Assembly (NCBI GenBank): GCA_019828545.1
Contig: JACVRA010000160.1
Span: forward strand, 174,425-238,424
From: Paracamarosporium sp. OC-R06-R3
Taxonomy: Eukaryota > Ascomycota > Dothideomycetes > Pleosporales > Didymosphaeriaceae
Direction: 5' to 3'
Length of the DNA stretch: 64,000 nt
The notes beneath the pieces were generated by a model, which saw only the letters and a list, made by a program, of their open reading frames with translations, made no database searches and had not been told where the DNA came from. This document shows positions 57,076 to 64,000 of the stretch, in pieces; the stretch's first letter is position 1; every line of letters starts with the position of its first letter. Made by a program: the position numbers and the translations under genes.

Positions 57076-60000
57076 ATGGACGGCCAATTACCCCTCCGCA
57101 CGCTAAGCAGGGCACAGAAAGAGCAGGCTAGAAAAGCGGGCGACCACAAAACAAATGCAAATTATGCAGAAGCCATCAAGGAGTACAACAAACTCATTGA
57201 TGCGCTGTCATCCGAAGCCCAGAAGGGTCCGGAACGCCATATCGACATCCTGGGCCTACGATGCCACAATGGCAGCTGTCTATGTGAGCCAAAACGATTG
57301 CAAACCGAAGATGAAGCATCCGAGGCGGAAGCATATGTTAGAGCAACACTGGTGGAGTGGGAGAAAGCTGAAGGAGAGCATTGCGCTAAGGGCATCGCGT
57401 TTACCAAAGCTGAACTAGGCAAGTTTCTGGTCTGGCAGGCCGAACAAAACGAAGATAAGGAGGACGAATTCTTTGATAGCAAGGGTGAAGAAGCTCTTTG
57501 CTATCTGGAAGAGGCCTGGGAATTCTACAGATCCACAACTGGTTCACCGGACGACAACCTACAGGCGGAGTCGATACTCTTGAGCCTGTCGAAGGCCGCC
57601 TCGATACTGGAATTCTACGAGAAGCTAGAAAACTTTAGTCGGAAAGGTCTTGAAAGATATGGGGATCTTTCGAAAAATGCCCCATATGCAAGGAAACTTG
57701 ACGTCCTCCTACTCAAGCTCAATTTAGCCACGTCTCTCCTCGAACAGCTCAATTTCCAGGGGGCAAAGAAGTTGTATCTAGATCTTGTGTCTTGGTTTGA
57801 CCAATACGCTATAGATGATTCTATGGGGTTGCAATATTGCAAAAAAAGTGTTGAAATTTGCGACCAAAGGATTCAGCAAGAGGAAAATTCCTATGCACGA
57901 GTGGAAGAAGTAGAAGTGAGGGTGCTCGACGTTCGCAAACGATGGAGAATAGCCAGAATGGCTGTCCAATTTGCCGCGAGGCTAGTAGTTGCCAGGAGAA
58001 GGAGCAGGCCACACGGAAGTAATTGGCGTATCGTATACTGCGCTGCGATATTTATAGTACGGCACCGAAGGCTCAAACGATCTCGGACCCGGCGGAGATG
58101 GAAAAGAGCCATAGGCGCTAGTGGAGTTGCCGCGAGGCTAGTGGTTGCGGCCAGAAAGAAGAAGCTCTGCCGGATTAATTGGCGCATTGTACACTATACT
58201 TCGATTTTCATTATATGGTTGAAAAGGCTAAGAAAGCGTCGGGTTCAACAGAGATGGAAAAGAGCCATAGGCGTTAGTGGAGTTGCCGCGAGGCTAGTGG
58301 TTGCGGCCAGAAAGAAAAGGCTCTGCCAAATCAACTGGCGTATCCTACACTACGCTTCGATATTCATTTTACGGTTCAAAAAGCTGAGAAAGCGACGGGT
58401 CCGTCAGAGATGGAAAAGAGTCACATTGGTTGTTGAAGCTGCCGCGAGGCTTGTAGTTGTCAGCACAAAGGGTCGGCAATGTCGCGACAATTGGGCCATC
58501 GTGTATTACGCTTCGATCTTCGTTGTCAGACTCCAGAAGCTGAGGAGAAAACGCCGAGTCCGGCATAGATGGAAAAGAGCTATATTGGTTGTTGACACTG
58601 CCACGAGGTTAGCAAAAACGGGAAGGAAGAGAAGAGAGAGACAAAAATGCCAAAACCACTGGTTTTTTATATATTGGGCTTCGGTCTTCGTTATACGGTT
58701 GCGAAGGCTGAGACGACGTCAGGCCCGGCAGAGATGGAAAGAGGCTGTGTCACGCATATGCATATCGATCAGGGTGCAAAGAACCATCAAAATCTTCCAT
58801 GAGCGCAGAGCAATTACTCAACAGAGATGGCGAAAAGTCCTGAGGTTTATGAAAATAATTGGTCGCTTCAAGCTCCGTCTCATTCGCAAAGTCCAGCAGC
58901 GTAAGAGAAGATGGACCCTCGTTCTCTCGTACGTTACGCAACGAGCACATGACAAAATACAGAATCAAGAACGACGCATAGGAATGTGGCGCGCGGCAAT
59001 AACTCACGCCAAACTTCGAATGAATTGGTTTCGTTTAGTCCATTATGCTGTTTGTGCCATAAGGTTGAGAATGCGAGTGAGGATCAAGCGACAAGAATCG
59101 ACAGATATACTGCATATGGTCGACCAAGTGCCGCCAATTAAACCCAGCCGCCAAATTTTCTTTGGTACCCGGTTTCCAAGAAAGTTTCAAAGCCTCAACG
59201 AAGAAGACAGAGAACAATCAGATATTTGGCTAGAATCATACGCAAATTTCTGCGAACATCTGGCCAAGTACAGCAAAGCAACAAGCACTACTAATCCAGT
59301 GAAGATCGCAATCATCGATAGTGGAATCGACGTCAACAACTCGTTCATCGCGCAAAGATGGCCCCCACTGGGTAGAACAAAGGAAGAATTGGATGAGATG
59401 GGAGAAAATGCGAAGGTAGCGCTACGCGAAAAGCTCATAGATAAGCGCTATAAAGATTTTCTTGATGGACCATCGGGACCGGGAGATAAGGACGGACATG
59501 GCACTCATATCGCGGGCCTGATTCTTCGATACGCGCCAAATGCCCATTTATATGTTGCACGTATTACCGAAACTACTTCGTCGTGTAGGAGCGATGTCAA
59601 GTTTGAACAGAGAATTGTTAAAGTGAGTAACTCTATATGCCGTTGAGTTTGAAATGGCTTCTAACGTGCTTTTGACAGGCCATTCAGCATGCACTGACGG
59701 TATGGAAAGTAGACATTATCTCGCTCTCGTTCGCAATGCGCGGAACAGGACTACAGCAGACGATCGACGATCTCATTGACCAGGCTCACGCCGGTAGAGT
59801 CGAGAGGAATCGTAGAATGAGGACCATAATACTCGCCGCCGCGTGCAACGAAGGGGGAAGAGAGCCCGTCCCCTACCCTGCAAATCACACTCGCGTCTTC
59901 AGCATTCGAGCTCTGACGGGATACAACAAGGATGCAGACTTCAGTGCCTTTACTGACAGTTGCGATGCTAATTTCTCCATCCTTGGCACCCACGTCTTGT

Positions 60001-60413
60001 CAACATGGCCGACGCAACTCTACAATCCCAAGACGATCGGCTCGCAGGATGTAGATGGTCCTGAAATCAGAGAATTTGGAGAAGAAGGTCGCAAGGTAAA
60101 GTGCGTAACGCACTACATGAATGGCACATCATTTGCGGCACCTCTAGCAGCTGCCCTACTCGCTAACGTTTTCGCGTATCACCGCGAACATAAGAAGGAC
60201 ATTGCACCAGATCCGTCTATGGAGGACGACTATACTTTCCAGCTGCAAAGATTTGAATCCGTTATGAAGCTTTTGAAGGCAATGAGCTTGATAGCCGGGG
60301 TGGTGCATATTCTTACCCCTTGGAGGCAGGGCAGCAACTTTATGATGACTCCACGGGCAAGGTCAATCCAAGAGCTTAATATTGCGATAAGGGTGGCACT
60401 TGAGGCTTCGTAG
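57076..60413 (+). CDS. TPR-like / Trp-Arg repeat / subtilisin-like (S8) protease, het-Q2-like
   Basis: Two exons (57076-59622 and 59679-60413) give 1093 residues. Residues about 1-280 are all-helical and TPR-like (YAEAIKEYNKLIDAL, ALCYLEEAWEFY, LLLKLNLATSLLEQ). Residues about 285-560 are a tandem array of 52-55-residue units with Trp at 290, 342, 394, 446, 499 and 554, each with a WKRAI...AARLV half and a NWRI.(H/Y)Y.SIFI half, very rich in Arg/Lys; less regular units continue to about 690. Residues about 740-1090 are a peptidase S8 domain with the complete triad: Asp748 in IIDSGID, His808 in DGHGTHIAG and Ser1000 in NGTSFAAP, plus the oxyanion Asn906. There is no signal peptide, so an intracellular signalling protease is more likely than a secreted one. 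It lies tail-to-tail with a gasdermin-like gene, the arrangement known for regulated cell-death pairs. Confidence 0.85.
57934..58740 (+). repeat. 156-bp tandem repeats encoding the Trp/Arg array
   Basis: Five head-to-tail units of about 156-165 bp begin at the Trp codons 57943, 58099, 58255, 58411 and 58570; a sixth diverged unit begins at 58735. The first 76 bases of the second and third units (58096-58171 and 58252-58327) differ at only three positions, while the rest of each unit has diverged more. That mosaic pattern suggests recent duplication or gene conversion within the array. Confidence 0.85.
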
Positions 60414-60608
60414 CGTTGCTATCAAGATAACATACCAAACTACAGTGATGTGGTAGAGCTAAATGATGAACCAACTCAAGCTTTAAGAAGTCATGTCACA
60501 CGATGTCATCTTAGAGTTCAACTTGATAGAGATAAAAGGAATGTGCAACCAAAACTGTAAAAGAATTTTCCAAAACGACCTAATAGTGTGGTCAACTAAA
60601 CGGCTCGC
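60414..60608. terminator. Shared 3' region of the protease and gasdermin-like genes
   Basis: A 195-base AT-rich interval between two convergent stop codons. Both transcripts must end here or overlap, so antisense overlap between the two messages is possible. No specific polyadenylation signal can be fixed from sequence alone. Confidence 0.4.
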
Positions 60609-61502
60609 CTAGTCTTCGGAGTACAAGAAAATGTCATCCGCATCGTCGGGCTGTCCTGAATCTGCCTCAATGAATCCATTCGGAACCATGTCACTTCCAA
60701 GATCTTGCTCCAAAGTGATCTTATCGATAGTTTGTGGTTCATCCTCATCCCGCGGCGGAGCCCCCTCCTCCTTTTCGCGCTTACCCCTAACGCCAGCGAG
60801 ATCGCCACCAACCTTCTCCTTCGCCTTTACACCCCCACCTAACCAACTAATATGGATCCTTTGCAAACGATATGCCCAGACAAAGTCCGAACAACTAGAG
60901 TATGCCTCGACCACTTCGCTCTTCTTCTCAAGCTCGGCAGTCGGCCCCACTCCCACCGGCGCGCCAGTGAAGGCTGTCAGATCGACCGTAACGTCGCCGC
61001 CTACACCTTTAGCGCGAGTCTTCTTCCTGAAAAACTTCCCTCCCCTCGCAATCTTGATCCCAGTGACCATGTACACCGCACCTGTCAGTTTTCGCTCATC
61101 CAACCACTTCTTAACTTCAGGAACCCGCAACACGCTATCCTCGATATACTTTTGCGTCGGTTCAATGAACTCGGTCTCCAAGCGATCAAAAATCCATTTC
61201 AGAACGTCGCCTTTCTCACGGCTCACTTCGCCACCTCCGCTGAGCGGACTGCCCAACTGTGCGAGAAATTGAGCTTGGACGCCCAAGCTCCCGGAAATGG
61301 CCTCATAGTGGTCAAAGGTGTAGTTTTCTCTCAACGCTTTGTGGGGATCTGGTAGTGGAGTCGTAGCTGTGTCGAGCGGAGGGCTGAGCGGGCGGTACGG
61401 GAGGCGGATGCTGGTGCAGATTTGCCCGAGCTTGATGTGCTGAGGGCCATAGTCCGAAGTTGGAAGGATGAAGTAGGTCTTGCGCTCGGGAAGTGCCGGC
61501 AT
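60609..61502 (-). CDS. Fungal gasdermin-like protein (het-Q1/rcd-1-like)
   Basis: This single-exon gene encodes 297 residues. I read it as a member of the fungal gasdermin-like family of pore-forming cell-death effectors (Podospora HET-Q1, Neurospora RCD-1). Supporting features are an N-terminal block with KLGQICTSIRLPYRPL after a short beta-rich start, a central VYMVTGIKIARGG segment and a SDFVWAYRLQRI segment near residue 210, the order I know from this family. No signal peptide or classical membrane helix is present, as expected for a protein that inserts beta-strands. The last 75 or so residues (60609-60838) are charged, mostly acidic and disordered, and could act as the inhibitory tail that a protease removes. 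The neighbouring subtilase is the obvious candidate protease. The assignment is from motif recognition and needs a profile or structure search; it could also be a related beta-rich fungal family. Confidence 0.62.
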   Translation of the reverse strand: MPALPERKTYFILPTSDYGPQHIKLGQICTSIRLPYRPLSPPLDTATTPLPDPHKALRENYTFDHYEAISGSLGVQAQFLAQLGSPLSGGGEVSREKGDVLKWIFDRLETEFIEPTQKYIEDSVLRVPEVKKWLDERKLTGAVYMVTGIKIARGGKFFRKKTRAKGVGGDVTVDLTAFTGAPVGVGPTAELEKKSEVVEAYSSCSDFVWAYRLQRIHISWLGGGVKAKEKVGGDLAGVRGKREKEEGAPPRDEDEPQTIDKITLEQDLGSDMVPNGFIEADSGQPDDADDIFLYSED

Positions 61503-62394
61503 CTTTCACTTGGTCTGCTGGCGGATGGAAAGCGACGGGTGAATTGAAGAAGTTGGGTTGCTGTTACCAGGCTGAACGGTCGTCATCAGCTGAGCGCTAA
61601 TCAATACGAGGCTGAAGTGTGGACATGAACAGCCTACATTCAGCCCCGCCAAAGCTCGATACGCAACTATGATTGGCTAAATTCCATACATACACTCATC
61701 TTTGCTCATTGTGGTGGTGCACATGCGATGCCACCATTTGGCCTACTGATCGGCTTCTGTTGCTTGTGGTCTTTCTCTATCTGCTATCAGCTGAATATTC
61801 GCTGCGATCTCTGCTTCTGACAGGGCTCTCTCTGATTCAATATAGGCATAAAGAAGTGCAACAACACGAACCGCGCGATTGAGGTTTCTTCATCAAAATC
61901 GGTGTATCTCTGGGGAGATGATTGTTACCATCTCGCGCTCAAGATAGGGTATCGCGCAGTATGTTTAAATTCCTCCAATTAACCTAAGGTAGGCATAGAG
62001 CTGTTGGAGCAGGCGTGAGGAGTGCTTCGTGGAGGATAAGGGGAAGGAAGGGGGAGAGTGAGAATAGAAGAGTACGCGTAAGGGAGAGTAAATGCTACAG
62101 GTTAAAGTCCTCCTCTATGTATAGCTTATGTAGGAAGTAAGGAGCTTAAGGGTGTTAGAATAAGCCGTTAAGTATATAGAGTACTATGCTACTGCGGGAC
62201 CTCGACCTAGAACACCCTATACAAACGTGACCACAACTGTGTATGGACTTCATTCAGCCGATGTTATGTTTCCATCAAATGTTCCGAAGTAACGGAAAAG
62301 CTAAGACTGCATAATACTCCAGATAATACTGAGGAGGTACTTTACTTGTGAGTGCCATTTTCCCACAATTGACTTCTAGACTTCGCGCTTATTC
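61503..62394. other. Intergenic region towards the subtelomere
   Basis: 0.9 kb holding the promoter of the gasdermin-like gene. The part 61980-62200 is A/G-rich and then AT-rich, with recurrent TAAG/CTTA words (for example AGCTTATG, GAGCTTAAG), as in decayed transposon ends, but I cannot assign a family. Confidence 0.4.
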
Positions 62395-63660
62395 TTGAAA
62401 ACTAGAGATCTAAAGAACGTCCGATACCTTGAATGGGAGCTCCTTGACAGTATGGGGTTGGATACCAGGGGAAACAGCTTTGATATACACCGATACGAAC
62501 ACGACAGTGTCACATACATAACGTCCGATCAAACGAACGGTGAAAGTCTCAGAAAACTAGTTGTCGCTGCGAAGCCTAAGTCCGAAGAGTTTTGAAAGGA
62601 ATCATACATTGCGACATTACCTACGCAATTCAGCGTTGTCTCATTATACGAGTTCAGCACTTACAACCAAAACGCAACGGTCACTAACTTCTCTATTCAG
62701 TGTGGTCTGTGGAAATGCCGCAACCTATCGTGCAAACTGATTTTCTGCTTATGAATATCGGTCACGACAGTAGTAATACTGTACCATACATCCGAGACGA
62801 CAGTTCCATCGGGTCATTGTTTAGCTTTGGAGAGTTTTTTCCCACATCAAGGCTGTTGGTGATTTCAATACAACCACACATTACACTAACTCTTCCCGGA
62901 TACTGTACTATCCGTCAATATGGTTGTCTTCACCCGAAACCGGATCCTCTTCATTAGTTGGTGTCTTCGCCGGAACCGATATGGGAACCTCGGGTTATAA
63001 CTTATCATTGATATCTACAATAGAACGGAGACAGACTTCATCAGAGACGGATCCTTAGGCATCAAGACCTACACTTTTCGATTGTACTGGATATCTGCCT
63101 TGCTATCTTTTGACGGTGAGAAGTTCGCAGTGGACAGTGATGTGAATCAGCACTTCGTCGATCCAATTAGCGAGAACCTTCAACCAATTGCCCTGCACCT
63201 AGCTAATAACTCGATCCTTCGCACTGCGGTCTTCATAAGTAGTATGGACAACTAGATGGGCCTACTGCAAATATCTGGAATTTTTGCCATTGGACTATCA
63301 GGAGTGCCTCCATTGTTCGTGTCCGAAGTAAAAGACAAAATTTTCCAAACACCGTTTAAGTTCACTCAAACTCTTACCGGCTACGGCTACGGCTACGGTC
63401 ACTCGTCAACTTCGGATATTCTATCTGTTATAGTCATGACTGCATATTGCATTGCTACGGTCGCATACATAATCTACACCATCTTCACTGGTAGCGTATC
63501 CACAGCTTGGAACTCTCCCATCGAACTCGTAGTTCTGGCCCTCCAATCTAAAAGTGTCGACCATCTAGGCCACACATCCGTCGGCATAGACTCAATACAC
63601 ACGTTTCGAGAACGGGTCGGGATTCGTGTCAATGATCAAATTGCTCTGGAGCTGGTCTAG
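62395..63660 (+). pseudogene. Broken fungal membrane-protein gene
   Basis: Several forward frames together resemble a fungus-specific multi-pass membrane protein. The clearest part, about 63010-63660, has a YWISALLSF segment, then GYGYGYGHSS, a hydrophobic helix (ILSVIVMTAYCIATVAYIIY) and the block WNSPIELVVLALQS, followed by LGHTSVGID and the ending RVNDQIALELV. An in-frame TAG at 63253-63255 interrupts it, and the upstream pieces (62395-62595, 62700-62957) are in other frames separated by stops. Some breaks could be introns, but the TAG has no suitable splice sites close by. The gene looks inactivated. Confidence 0.55.
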
Positions 63661-63893
63661 GCTGGTAAATGGGTAGGGTATACCCAGAGGTTAGGTAGGG
63701 GTTGGGTTGGGGGTGGTCCAAGCGTGGGTAGGGTTAAGGTTAGGTTGGTCAAAGCTTGGGTGAAGGTAGGGTAGGGGTGGTCAAAGCGTTAGGTAGGGGT
63801 AGGGTAGGGTAGGGGTAGTCAAAGCGTTGGGTAGGGGTAGGGTAGGGGTGGTCAAAGCATTGGGTAGGGGTAAGGTAGGTGTACCCACTAGGT
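63661..63893. repeat. G-rich, telomere-like minisatellite
   Basis: Tandem units of about 31-39 bp, each beginning GGTC(A/C)AAGC and continuing with GGGTAGGGGTAGGG-type sequence, start near 63715, 63747, 63780, 63818 and 63850. TTAGG and GGGTTA words are interspersed with the GGGTA words. All G-rich sequence is on the forward strand, as expected if the chromosome end lies to the right. Confidence 0.75.
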
Positions 63894-64000
63894 TGTTTAC
63901 AAATAATTGTTTAATTACAAAGTTTTATCACAGTATCGCTGTTTGGAATGTATTTGGAATGTACATTCCTACTTAGTAAGACCCACCTTAACCCTATTAT

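Overview
The window looks like a gene-dense stretch of a filamentous ascomycete (Pezizomycotina) nuclear genome, probably a dothideomycete such as a member of Pleosporales; the exact taxon is inferred. The evidence is numerous short spliceosomal introns (about 45-110 nt, GT...AG, some with recognisable branch sites), fungus-specific families (velvet factor, Zn2Cys6 regulator, Ure2-like GST, fungal gasdermin-like protein) and no bacterial operon features. I recognise about 24 protein-coding genes, two gene relics, several low-complexity blocks and no tRNA or rRNA.

Left part (1-24 kb): a Loa1/Vps66-like acyltransferase, a Psr1-type FCP/SCP phosphatase, a C-terminal-motor kinesin-14 (KlpA/Kar3), a 1 kb block of trinucleotide runs, a small orphan gene with a degenerate second copy 5 kb away, a divergent pair made of a glutathione transferase and a Zn2Cys6 regulator whose shared intergenic region repeats GTTCCG, an orphan secreted protein and a DUF1349 protein. 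A stretch of about 5 kb without a convincing gene follows.

Middle part (28-51 kb) is mostly housekeeping: a Bin3/MePCE-type RNA cap methyltransferase, a velvet factor (VelC-like), CTP synthase with a 10-nt micro-exon, an O-methyltransferase, twinfilin, the mitochondrial succinate/fumarate carrier, a U3 snoRNA-associated protein, a mitochondrial Sel1-type protein, an isochorismatase-family hydrolase, an F-box protein, electron-transfer flavoprotein beta and a secreted type-B carboxylesterase with an extra N-terminal domain.

Right part (51-64 kb) is more accessory: two alpha/beta hydrolases, then a three-gene group that I consider the most interesting item. A single-pass membrane protein with a proline-rich tail lies head-to-head with a 1093-residue protein that carries TPR-like helices, a tandem array of roughly 52-residue Trp/Arg-rich repeats and a complete subtilisin (S8) catalytic triad. 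Tail-to-tail with it is a 297-residue protein that I read as a fungal gasdermin-like protein. This matches the known logic of Podospora anserina het-Q1 (gasdermin) and het-Q2 (subtilisin-like protease), in which proteolysis triggers regulated cell death, but the repeat array is a sensor-type domain I do not recognise. Beyond it lie a broken membrane-protein gene and G-rich, telomere-like minisatellites, suggesting that the right end of the window is subtelomeric.
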